Part shown: positions 16,892-24,822 of the stretch, one piece after another
Numbering within the stretch: the first letter of the stretch is position 1
Layout: each line of letters opens with the position of its first letter
Assembly (NCBI GenBank): GCA_022360015.1
Contig: JAKSDQ010000331.1
Span: 1-64,000 of the forward strand
DNA: 64,000 bases
Direction of reading: 5' to 3'
Origin: Cytophagales bacterium
GTDB taxonomy: Bacteria > Bacteroidota > Bacteroidia > Cytophagales > Cyclobacteriaceae
Notes under the pieces: generated by a model
The model's database searches: none
What the model saw: the letters and a program-made list of their open reading frames with translations, nothing else
Told to the model about the DNA's origin: nothing
Translations under genes and position numbers: made by a program

Positions 16892-17299
16892 ATGAAGAAA
16901 TCACATATATTTTTATTAGTTGTCATAGCTATTGCCGTGAGTGTAGTTATCTCCACTGCCGGTGATGCCAGTTCCTACGTTAATTTTAAAACTGCCAAAG
17001 AAATGAAACAGAACGGAGATGATAATATGGTACATGTCGTAGGCGAGTTGAAGAAAGATGGCCAGGGAAAAGTCGTCGGAATTAAGCCCAGTAATGACAG
17101 ATTATCTTTTTCATTTATCATGGTAGATGACAGTCAGCAGGAACAGCTTGTATTTTACAAAGAACCGGTACCGGCTGATTTTACAAAATCTGAGAAGGTA
17201 GTGGTAATAGGAAATTATTATAATGAAACTTTTGTTGCCGACAAGATCCTGCTAAAATGTCCGTCCAAGTATGAGGAAACTGAAATAAAGCCCTTATAA
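16892..17299 (+). CDS. ccmE: Cytochrome c maturation heme chaperone CcmE, CxxxY variant
   Basis: 135 residues with an N-terminal membrane anchor (HIFLLVVIAIAVSVVIS) and a periplasmic OB-fold domain (HVVGELKKDG, FIMVDDSQQEQLVFYKE, VVVIGNYYNETFVADKILLK). Classical CcmE binds heme covalently through His in HxxxY. Here the matching site reads C123-P-S-K-Y127, a CxxxY motif as described for the variant System I of archaea and some bacteria. The gene lies 4 bases before ccmF, and no ccmH is present. The replacement of His by Cys is seen directly in the sequence; its effect on heme attachment is inference. Confidence 0.88.
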   Translation: MKKSHIFLLVVIAIAVSVVISTAGDASSYVNFKTAKEMKQNGDDNMVHVVGELKKDGQGKVVGIKPSNDRLSFSFIMVDDSQQEQLVFYKEPVPADFTKSEKVVVIGNYYNETFVADKILLKCPSKYEETEIKPL

Positions 17300-17302
17300 G
17301 TT

Positions 17303-19852
17303 ATGGTACATTCTTTTGTTGGGAATCTGGGGCATTTAATGATCATTATTGCATTTGTTTCTTCTGCCTCGGCAGCTATTTCCTACTTTTTATCTTCGAG
17401 TGATAATCCTTTAAAGGCGGGTCAATGGCAACTGTTCGCCAGAACTTCTTATTTTATTCATGCCGCTGCAGTGTTTGCGACCGTGTTTTGCCTTTTTCAT
17501 ATCATTACCAACTACTATTACGAGTACCACTATGCCTGGAAAGTTTCGGATCGCAATCTATCCAATATATATAAGATTTCCAGCTTATGGCAGGATCAGG
17601 AGGGTAGTTTTCTGCTATGGATATTCTGGAATGTAGTCCTGGGGTTGGTCATTATATTTACTAACAGGTATTGGGAAGCTCCGGTAATGACGATTTTTGC
17701 GCTGGTGCAGGCTTTTCTTACCTCCATGATATTGGGTGTGGTCATCCCGGGTATTAATCTCAAAATCGGAAGTGATCCGTTCATCTTGCTACGGGACGTA
17801 TTTCATAATGATGAAATATTCAGGTTAAATCCGAATTTTGTCCCAGCCGATGGCACCGGGCTTAACCCTTTGCTCCAGAATTACTGGATGGCTATTCATC
17901 CGCCCACGTTATTTTTAGGGTTTTCCACTACCCTGGTGCCCTTTGCATTTTGTCTCGCTGGCTTATGGAAAAAAAGATACACCGAATGGATCCGGCCGGC
18001 TTTACCCTGGTCATTGGTTTCAGCCTTGGCGTTGGGCACAGGCATATTGATGGGTGGCTACTGGGCGTATGAAACCTTGAATTTTGGTGGTTTCTGGAAC
18101 TGGGATCCTGTTGAAAATGCCTCATTTGTACCTTGGCTTACACTGGTGGCCAGCTATCACACTATGATCAGCTATCGTAACAGCAGTACTGCGCTTAAAG
18201 CCTCTGTAATTCTTATTGTGGCTACTTTTATCCTGATTTTGTATTCTACCTTTTTAACCCGTAGCGGAGTGCTGGGCGATGCATCGGTGCATTCTTTTAC
18301 AGACCTTGGCTTGTCAGGACAACTGTTGATTTATTTACTGACATTTTTGGTGCTGTCAGTTTCCCTGGTTATTTTTCGCTGGAAAGATCTCCCCAAGTCT
18401 GCCAAGGAAGTATCTACTTACTCACGGGAGTTTTGGATTTTTATGGGGGCTACTACCCTGTGTCTCATGGCTTTCCAGGTGATCGTAGCCACATCCATAC
18501 CGGTATTTAATGAAATTATAGAATTCTTTGGTGGGATTGGCAATATTGCAATCCCATCTGACCAGGTGGCATTTTATTCCAGTAAACAGCTTTGGTTTGC
18601 TATTTTCCTGGCTTTGTTTTCAGGAACAGGACAGTTTTTCTGGTGGAAAAAAATTGATAAAGAAAAGTTGAAAGCAGCTTTGACTTATCCTTTTATTATC
18701 ACATTGATCCTGACAGGAATCGTAATCATATTTGGAAAAGTTAAGGAATTCAGCTACATACTATTGCTGACTGCCAGTATTTATTCGGTGGTGGCTAACA
18801 GTAGCATTTTGATAAAACTGGTTAAAAATAACATCAACCTAGCGGGAGGAGCCATTGCCCACATTGGCATAGCCCTGATGCTGATTGGCATTTTATTCTC
18901 AACCGGATATTCCAAGGTGGTTTCTTTAAATAAAAGTGGGTTTAAAATATTTGCAGATGTAGAGGAAGAGTTTAACCTTGAAAACATCGTGCTGTTCTTA
19001 AATCAATCCTACAGGATGGAGCCTTATGATTTAACCTATAAAGGGAGGCGTTTAGATGTAAAAGGCATACCCGGATATGTCGATTACAACAACCTGGCCC
19101 CTACTGAGGACCGGACCAGAGCCATTGCGCTGGAAGACATAAACATCAATGGCAAAGCCTATGCCAAAAAAGGTGACACGGTAAAAATACATCCTGAGAA
19201 TGTTTACTTCCAGGTGGACTACATAGATGAAAAGGGCCGTAATTTTTCTTTGTACCCCAGGATACAAATCAATGAAAATATGGGCAATGTAGCATCTCCT
19301 GACATCAAAAAATACTTTGCTAAGGATTTATACACCCACCTTAACTATGCCCCCTATCTTAACCCTGAAGAAGAAATTGAATGGAGCGATCCCGAATCAC
19401 ATACCGTGAAATTAGGCGAGCGGTTTTTTATCAATGACTTTGTTACCATCCTTGATAAGGTTGAAAGGGTGGAAGATGTCGTAGCATTAGGGTTGAATGA
19501 ATCGGACCTGGCTGTCAGGGCTTCTATTTCTATTTTTGGCAATGATGGGACATATACGGTGGAACCTTTATATGTCATCAGGGACAGGATGTTGGGAAGG
19601 ATTCCGGAGACTCTGCAGGAATTGGGGATACAAATTGTTTTCACCAAAATCCACCCTTCAACCAATGAATTCACTTTTGAAGTACGAACTACGCAAAGGG
19701 ATTTTATTGTCTTAAAAGCTATTCAAAAGCCCGGAATCAACGTTTTATGGACTGGCACACTGGTGATGATGCTCGGCTTTATTATCGCCATCAGACGCCG
19801 GTACCTTGAATTCATCACAATGAGAAACAAGGGCACTGAGTTACGCAGTTAA
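17303..19852 (+). CDS. ccmF: Cytochrome c heme lyase subunit CcmF
   Basis: 849 residues, a polytopic membrane protein with about 15 hydrophobic segments. CcmF takes heme from CcmE and attaches it to apocytochrome c. The WWD-type signature is GGFWNWDPVENASFVPWL (about residues 258-275). A conserved MAIHPPTLFLGF with a likely heme-ligand His lies near residue 197, and a second His-bearing stretch is VLGDASVHSF near 325. A large periplasmic domain (about 550-810) precedes the last membrane helix (VLWTGTLVMMLGFIIAI). No ccmH/ccmI follows; the next stretch is repeat-rich and then rdgB on the other strand. Confidence 0.92.
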   Translation: MVHSFVGNLGHLMIIIAFVSSASAAISYFLSSSDNPLKAGQWQLFARTSYFIHAAAVFATVFCLFHIITNYYYEYHYAWKVSDRNLSNIYKISSLWQDQEGSFLLWIFWNVVLGLVIIFTNRYWEAPVMTIFALVQAFLTSMILGVVIPGINLKIGSDPFILLRDVFHNDEIFRLNPNFVPADGTGLNPLLQNYWMAIHPPTLFLGFSTTLVPFAFCLAGLWKKRYTEWIRPALPWSLVSALALGTGILMGGYWAYETLNFGGFWNWDPVENASFVPWLTLVASYHTMISYRNSSTALKASVILIVATFILILYSTFLTRSGVLGDASVHSFTDLGLSGQLLIYLLTFLVLSVSLVIFRWKDLPKSAKEVSTYSREFWIFMGATTLCLMAFQVIVATSIPVFNEIIEFFGGIGNIAIPSDQVAFYSSKQLWFAIFLALFSGTGQFFWWKKIDKEKLKAALTYPFIITLILTGIVIIFGKVKEFSYILLLTASIYSVVANSSILIKLVKNNINLAGGAIAHIGIALMLIGILFSTGYSKVVSLNKSGFKIFADVEEEFNLENIVLFLNQSYRMEPYDLTYKGRRLDVKGIPGYVDYNNLAPTEDRTRAIALEDININGKAYAKKGDTVKIHPENVYFQVDYIDEKGRNFSLYPRIQINENMGNVASPDIKKYFAKDLYTHLNYAPYLNPEEEIEWSDPESHTVKLGERFFINDFVTILDKVERVEDVVALGLNESDLAVRASISIFGNDGTYTVEPLYVIRDRMLGRIPETLQELGIQIVFTKIHPSTNEFTFEVRTTQRDFIVLKAIQKPGINVLWTGTLVMMLGFIIAIRRRYLEFITMRNKGTELRS

Positions 19853-20216
19853 CACTATTAATGGATCTTATTGACATACCCTATAATCGCTTGTTATCGT
19901 CTGCATTTGTGGGTTAGCCTGGTGCCAAGCTAATGCGGATGCCATGGTCAGGCATTTGTAATGCCTGGACAACGTTTTTTGAGCACTATTCCTATTTGAT
20001 AAATTGAGTTACAAACTCGGAGCCATAAAATCCTCATTGGAAACGAGGACTGGATTATGCAGGGGAATGATTGCCATATTCGTCCGCATTTGTGGGTAGG
20101 TTCAGCGCTATACTAATCGTTGAAGCCAGTAAAATTCAGCCAAAAAACAAGAGTGATATCTATTGTACAGATCCAAATCTTGCATGAAGAATTATGCTTG
20201 CAAGACTTTCATTACT
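19853..20216. repeat. Repeat-rich intergenic region with internal hairpins
   Basis: 364 bases without a gene between the convergent ccmF and rdgB. CAGGCATT-TGT-AATGCCTG (19949-19967) is a perfect 8-bp hairpin. TCCTC...GAGGA near 20031-20048 is another. A GCATTTGTGGGT-containing segment occurs twice (19900-19917 and 20084-20099), each followed by similar text ending in a CTAAT. The layout suggests a composite of decayed dispersed repeats rather than coding DNA. Confidence 0.5.
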
Positions 20217-20798
20217 TCATTTGGCATGCGCATTTAAGAAACTGACCAGCTTCCTGATGGCTTTTGCCCTGTGGGATAGCTGATTTTTTTCCTCTAAAGT
20301 CATTTCCGCAAAAGTTTTACCCGAGTGTTCGGGAATAAATACAGGGTCATAACCAAACCCATGCAACCCTTTCAGGTCATCGATGATTCTACCCTCGGCA
20401 GTACCCTCGAATTGATCAACTTTTCCATCGTTAATCAGGCTGATCACTGTTCTGAATCGGGCTTTCCGGTTTTCTTCGGATTTCAGGTTTTCCAGCAACA
20501 ACCTGATGTTATCACCGCTGTCTCTATGGGTGCCTGCATATCTGGCCGAATAAACACCTGGCTCGCCATCGAGCGCATCGACCTCCAGACCGGTATCGTC
20601 GGCAAAACAGTTGACCTGGTACCGGTCATAGACATATTGTGCCTTCTCCAGCGAGTTACCTGCTATGGTTTCCTGGTTTTCCGGCAGTTCCTCCTCACAC
20701 CCTATATCCTGCAAACTTAATATTTCAAATCTATCATCGATCAGGGATCTGATTTCCTTTAGTTTATTTTGGTTGTTAGTGGCAAAACAAATTTTCAT
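20217..20798 (-). CDS. rdgB: Non-canonical purine NTP pyrophosphatase (XTP/dITP diphosphatase)
   Basis: 193 residues, normal length for the HAM1/RdgB family. It hydrolyses dITP, ITP and XTP to monophosphates plus pyrophosphate and keeps deaminated purines out of nucleic acids. Family signatures are FATNNQNKLKEI at the N terminus (substrate loop), FADDTGLEVDALDGEPGVYSARY (catalytic Asp pair) and GFGYDPVFIPEHSGKTFAEM. It is a cytoplasmic homodimer in known members. It is convergent with ccmF and lies 115 bases from the FKBP gene start side, separated by a palindromic repeat. Confidence 0.95.
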   Translation of the reverse strand: MKICFATNNQNKLKEIRSLIDDRFEILSLQDIGCEEELPENQETIAGNSLEKAQYVYDRYQVNCFADDTGLEVDALDGEPGVYSARYAGTHRDSGDNIRLLLENLKSEENRKARFRTVISLINDGKVDQFEGTAEGRIIDDLKGLHGFGYDPVFIPEHSGKTFAEMTLEEKNQLSHRAKAIRKLVSFLNAHAK

Positions 20799-20840
20799 TT
20801 TTTTAACGCAATAAAGTCATACCTTTAATATTCAACCACC

Positions 20841-20873
20841 AGTCATAGCCTGGCTCAAAGCCATACTATGCCT
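20841..20873. repeat. Dispersed palindrome, copy A
   Basis: AGTCATAGCCTGGCT, CAA loop, AGCCATACTATGCCT: a 15-bp imperfect stem (12 of 15 pairs). It is followed by ATAGCGTCATGTAAGTAAATTCCGAGC. The same layout with a perfect stem is at 59539-59571, where the loop-proximal TGGCT/AGCCA is replaced by TGACT/AGTCA, a compensatory change. Confidence 0.65.
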
Positions 20874-20913
20874 ATAGCGTCATGTAAGTAAATTCCGAGC
20901 CGTTACTTTTCAC

Positions 20914-21882
20914 CTAAAGAATATCAACCACCTCAACCTCAAAAACCAACGTAGAAAAGGGCGGTATGCCAGGAGGTGTTTGCGGGGGAATACTGTTCTG
21001 GTTTACCAGGTCCTGAATGATAGCCGGTGGTGTTATATAAATATTGGAGCCATAAGCCAAATGTGAAGGAATGAAAATAATTCCCTTTTCACCTTCCCGG
21101 AGATCTTTAAAAGCCAGGTCCCACCCATCTATCACCTGATCTGCGCCAAGCCGGAAAGTCAAAGGCTGATTCTGGTCAAAGGAGCTGTCGAATTCTTCAC
21201 CATTCAAAAAGGTACCCGTATAATGTACGCTTATATTCTGACCTTCATTGGGCAATTCACCTTCTCCGGCCTCGGTTTGTATGTAATACAAGCCTTTTTC
21301 CCGGGCTTCTTCACCTTCAAGGCCCTGATCTTCAATGTAGGTCAGAATTCTCTCCGTTTCGAGTTCCCGCTGAGACGCCTCATCGTCTACTCTTACCACA
21401 CGCACCTGAAGTCTTGTAAGCGCTAAAGAGGGAATTAGATTTTTGTAAGAATAAGTGCCGTAACTTAAACCGGAGGGCATGTAAAAGTCAAATACCTCAC
21501 CTTCTCTCATTACTTCCAGCCCTGCCTCCAATGCCAATGGTATGGCCCCGAATCCTCCAAAAGATAGCTGTATAGGATCATCAGGCGTATCAACGGTATG
21601 CAGGGTTTGTCCATCTAATATAGATATGGTATAGTAAATGGAAACGATGTCATCGGTTTCAATTTCCCTGCCGCTTTCATCACTCAAAACAGGATTATAA
21701 TAAAAGCCTGCCGGAGCCTGCTGTGCGGTAATCCCGTTGCTGTTCAGGAACTCTTCAATTCTGCCTTGATCTATCCTTAGTTGCTCCGATGGATCAATGC
21801 TATCGTCTGAGTTGCAGGCCACAAGTGCAGTGAGGCAGAGAAAAAAAAACAGGTATGATTTTTTGTAAAGGTCTGTCTTCAT
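20914..21882 (-). CDS. FKBP-type peptidyl-prolyl isomerase lipoprotein with two FKBP-like domains
   Basis: 322 residues. The lipoprotein signal ends LTALVACNSDDS, so it is probably anchored in the outer or inner membrane facing the periplasm. The first FKBP-like unit (about residues 60-165) includes DIVSIYYTISILDGQTL and GEVFDFYMPSGLSYG. The second (about 205-322) is more canonical: ISVHYTGTFLNGEEFDSSF, then VIDGWDLAFKDLREG and IFIPSHLAYG. FKBPs catalyse proline isomerisation and assist folding of exported proteins. Related lipoproteins (GldI-like, Mip-like) act in gliding or surface assembly in Bacteroidota; that specific role is not shown here. A second FKBP lipoprotein lies directly upstream. 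Confidence 0.85.
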   Translation of the reverse strand: MKTDLYKKSYLFFFLCLTALVACNSDDSIDPSEQLRIDQGRIEEFLNSNGITAQQAPAGFYYNPVLSDESGREIETDDIVSIYYTISILDGQTLHTVDTPDDPIQLSFGGFGAIPLALEAGLEVMREGEVFDFYMPSGLSYGTYSYKNLIPSLALTRLQVRVVRVDDEASQRELETERILTYIEDQGLEGEEAREKGLYYIQTEAGEGELPNEGQNISVHYTGTFLNGEEFDSSFDQNQPLTFRLGADQVIDGWDLAFKDLREGEKGIIFIPSHLAYGSNIYITPPAIIQDLVNQNSIPPQTPPGIPPFSTLVFEVEVVDIL

Positions 21883-21966
21883 ATTCGCTACATTTAGGGT
21901 AATTTTTATGACAACAACTATTTTTAATACGAAGTTCAGAACATTTTATTGAAAAAACTTTGCTAA

Positions 21967-22923
21967 TTATTGCACAACGTCCACTAATTCAACCTCAAAA
22001 ACCAGTATAGCGTTCGGTTTGATTTTTTCCCCGGCCCCTCTTTCCCCATAGCCTAGCGGTGAGGGGATAAAGATGGTAGCTTTGGAACCTACGTTCAACA
22101 GCCCGATGCCTTCATCCCATCCTAAAATTACCTGGCCGAAACCCAATTGGAAGGTAAACGGCTGATAGGATCTCCCTTCAGTGTACACGCCGGCTTCTTT
22201 GGCAACGGCTTCAACGCTGGTGTCAAATACGGTGCCATCCATCAGCTTTCCTGTGTAATTTACCTGGACCCTGTCGCCAGGATTTGGTATGGCTCCATTT
22301 CCTTGCTCAGAGATAACATAGCGTAATCCACTTTCAGTTTTTTGGGCTTCCAGGCTATTGTCGGCAATATATTTATCGATGGTAACCCCTTGTTCATCAA
22401 TCAGTTCTTTGCTATTTTCCAGGATGCTTTTCCGGGTCAGCTCCATTTGCTTTTTTCTTTGAATGGCCTGCCATTCCATGGATTTCTCGTTGAATTCCTC
22501 TTCGTTGAGTATATCTTCCAACCCGGCAAAAATGGTTATGACGCTTTCCGCACCTATATCCGGGGGTAATTGATTTTTGAATAATGATTTGGCCGGGATT
22601 TTGAATACGGCACTATCTCCTTTGTCCAGCAGGTTAAAACAATCTTCGAAGGATTTTGATGCACCCCATGTAGAATCTTTTCGCATTACAAAAGGTACAC
22701 CGGCATCCAGGCTACTTCCCAGAACGGAATCTTTTTCATTTTTGTAAATTACATTTAAGGTTATGAAATCCCCATCCACTGTTTTCTGTCCGTCGACATT
22801 TTTAATGAATTCATATTCCATGCCGCCCTCGAGTGTTCCGGACAATTTATTGTTTTCACAAGCCTGAAGGCCAATAAACAACAGGCCTGCAAAGGCCAAC
22901 ATCAGATTTTTAGTTTTCAACAT
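21967..22923 (-). CDS. FKBP-type peptidyl-prolyl isomerase lipoprotein
   Basis: 318 residues. The lipoprotein signal peptide ends LFIGLQACENN. The first half is a degenerate FKBP-like or spacer domain (FITLNVIYKNEKDSVLGS). The C-terminal FKBP domain (about 205-318) is complete: VQVNYTGKLMDGTVFDTSV, then VILGWDEGIGLLNVGS and IFIPSPLGYGERGAG. It is expected to be periplasmic and to help fold envelope proteins. It overlaps the end of the upstream DHH phosphoesterase gene by 14 bases (22910-22923) and shares its transcript. Confidence 0.87.
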   Translation of the reverse strand: MLKTKNLMLAFAGLLFIGLQACENNKLSGTLEGGMEYEFIKNVDGQKTVDGDFITLNVIYKNEKDSVLGSSLDAGVPFVMRKDSTWGASKSFEDCFNLLDKGDSAVFKIPAKSLFKNQLPPDIGAESVITIFAGLEDILNEEEFNEKSMEWQAIQRKKQMELTRKSILENSKELIDEQGVTIDKYIADNSLEAQKTESGLRYVISEQGNGAIPNPGDRVQVNYTGKLMDGTVFDTSVEAVAKEAGVYTEGRSYQPFTFQLGFGQVILGWDEGIGLLNVGSKATIFIPSPLGYGERGAGEKIKPNAILVFEVELVDVVQ

Positions 22924-23956
22924 TGGTTGTATATGGTTTTTTTAAAAGTGGATTTAGTTTTTCCTTATAACGGGGCAGCAGTTCTTCAAATAGTTTGAGT
23001 GTTTCTTCCAATGACAGGTTTGATTTCCCCCCTGCGGCATTTTTATGCCCGCCGCCATCAAAGTGATTCTTGGCAAACGCATTGACCGAAAATTCACCCA
23101 GTGACCGGAATGACATTTTAATCATATCATTTCTGTCAATGATGATAGCTGCAAAGACAATTCCCTCTATAGAAAGGGCATAATTAACCAGTCCTTCGGT
23201 ATCTCCTGTTTTGGAATTGAATTTTGATAATTCCTCGGCGTTGATAGAAATGTAGGCGGTATTAAATTCTTTCAGAACCACCAACTTTTCGCTTAAAGCA
23301 TAACCGATGAATTTTAACTTTTCCAGGGAATTGGTATCATAAATAAAGCGGCTGACCTTCGAGACATCCGCACCTTTCTCTATCAGGGCTGCAGTAATCA
23401 GGTGCACATTTTTGGTTGTGTTCGGATGTCTGAAAGATCCTGTATCGGTCATTATTCCTGCATAAAGGCACTCCGCAATGTCCTTATCGATAAGATGTTG
23501 ATCACCCATTTCAACGATAAGTTCGTAAAGCAGTTCGGTAGTTGCGGCAGCCTTTGTGGACCATTTGGTGAAATCAGCAAAGTCTTCAGGATCAAGATGA
23601 TGATCTATTAAAACCTTTACTGCCGACGATTGCCTTACTTTTTCTCCCAATTCATTAATTCTATGCAAACTGGAAAAATCCAGGCAAAATACCACCTCAG
23701 CTTCTTCGATAATCTTATGTGATCTGCCCTCATTTTGTTGATTGTATATTATGACCTCATCGTCCCCCTTCATCCAGTTGAGAAATGCGGGATAATCGGT
23801 GGGTGAAATTACAAAAACCTTATGGCCTTTTTTCTTTAAAAACGCTGCTAATGCTAAGGAAGAGCCCAAAGCATCGGCATCTGGTTTTTGATGAGTAGTT
23901 ATGGCGACCTTTTTGGGTGAATCCAGTAATTCTTTAAAAGCATTAAGGTTTTGCAT
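22910..23956 (-). CDS. DHH/DHHA1 phosphoesterase (NrnA-like oligoribonuclease/pAp phosphatase)
   Basis: 348 residues. Proteins of this family cleave short oligoribonucleotides and 3'-phosphoadenosine 5'-phosphate in the cytoplasm with Mn ions. Visible motifs are TTHQKPDADALGSSLAL (motif I), VFCLDFSS (motif II), VLIDHHLDPEDFAD (DHH, motif III), AGIMTDTGSFRH (motif IV) and the DHHA1 signature GGGHKNAAGG near the C terminus. It is divergent from ndk, a frequent gene pair in Bacteroidota. The assignment as NrnA rather than another DHH enzyme rests on length and motifs. Confidence 0.88.
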   Translation of the reverse strand: MQNLNAFKELLDSPKKVAITTHQKPDADALGSSLALAAFLKKKGHKVFVISPTDYPAFLNWMKGDDEVIIYNQQNEGRSHKIIEEAEVVFCLDFSSLHRINELGEKVRQSSAVKVLIDHHLDPEDFADFTKWSTKAAATTELLYELIVEMGDQHLIDKDIAECLYAGIMTDTGSFRHPNTTKNVHLITAALIEKGADVSKVSRFIYDTNSLEKLKFIGYALSEKLVVLKEFNTAYISINAEELSKFNSKTGDTEGLVNYALSIEGIVFAAIIIDRNDMIKMSFRSLGEFSVNAFAKNHFDGGGHKNAAGGKSNLSLEETLKLFEELLPRYKEKLNPLLKKPYTTNVEN

Positions 23957-24105
23957 AAACCAAAAAACACCTCAAAAACATGAGGTATCCCTAAATTGTG
24001 AAATGTAAAAGTGATACAAAAATTCCAAAAACAAAAATTTATATTTTATATGGCACGGTAAAAGATGTTTTTGTTAAAAACCGAGGACGTTTATAAATAA
24101 TCTTA

Positions 24106-24113
24106 TAATTTTG
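24106..24113 (+). promoter_or_regulatory. -7 element upstream of ndk
   Basis: TAATTTTG matches TAnnTTTG, 28 bases before the ndk ATG. No well-spaced TTTG was found upstream, but the sequence is AT-rich. Confidence 0.4.
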
Positions 24114-24141
24114 CCCCCTGAAAAATTTAGAAATTAATAAA

Positions 24142-24561
24142 ATGGCAGGAAACAAAACATTCACCATGATAAAACCCGATGCAGTTGGAGCCGGGAATAT
24201 TGGTGCCATCATTAAAATGATAGAAGAAGCAGGATTTAGTATTATCTCCATGAAATACACCAGGCTCAGTGGTGAAAGGGCGGGGCAGTTTTATGCAGTT
24301 CATCGTGAAAGGCCATTTTATGAGGATCTGTGCAGCTACATGTCCTCCGGCCCGATTGTGGCTATGATTCTGGAGAAAGATAATGCCGTTGAGGATTTCA
24401 GGAATTTAATTGGTGCCACCAATCCTGCCGAAGCCGCTGAAGGCACTATCAGAAAACTATTCGCCACCTCTATCGAGGCCAATGCCGTCCACGGTTCGGA
24501 CTCAGACGATAACGCACAAATTGAAGGGAGCTTCTTTTTCTCCGAGATAGAAAAGTTTTAG
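24142..24561 (+). CDS. ndk: Nucleoside diphosphate kinase
   Basis: 139 residues, the usual length. The enzyme balances NTP and dNTP pools by moving the gamma phosphate through a phospho-His. The motifs [15 protein letters not shown] (phosphate-binding) and the active-site [15 protein letters not shown] (His in the NxxHGSD signature) are present, as is [15 protein letters not shown]. It is a single gene with its own promoter-like element, followed by a dispersed repeat. Confidence 0.97.
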   Translation: MAGNKTFTMIKPDAVGAGNIGAIIKMIEEAGFSIISMKYTRLSGERAGQFYAVHRERPFYEDLCSYMSSGPIVAMILEKDNAVEDFRNLIGATNPAEAAEGTIRKLFATSIEANAVHGSDSDDNAQIEGSFFFSEIEKF

Positions 24562-24587
24562 TCCAATAAAACTAACTAAATAGCGTT

Positions 24588-24785
24588 GGCGTCTCTTGAG
24601 TGTTAGAACTCAAGCATGTGCCTGTATTTTTATTTATTGCCAAAAACCTCTGTGTCTCTTTGTGCCTCCATGGTGCACAATGGTTAACCACCAAGGCACC
24701 AAGAACTTTGCCGAAAACGTTATGTAACAGCTACTGAACGCTTGCGCCATCCACGGTATTTAGTGGGCGCTATCAGGCGTTTGTC
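24588..24785. repeat. Dispersed composite repeat with inserted hairpin, copy 2
   Basis: GCGTCTCTTG ... CATGTGC ... TATTTTTATTT precedes GCCAAAAAC; the hairpin left arm CTCTGTGTCTCTTTGTGCCT is at 24648-24667. The right arm is decayed (AAGGCACCAAGAAC, 24693-24706). GCCGAAAACGTT then resumes the outer module, with GTAACAGCTAC and GCTTGCGCCATCC. The outer module alone is found at 51.88-51.99 kb, so the hairpin looks inserted between short GCCRAAAAC direct repeats. Confidence 0.7.
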
Positions 24786-24822
24786 ATGCTAAGTATAATT
24801 ATACAAAGAAGAAGATATCACA

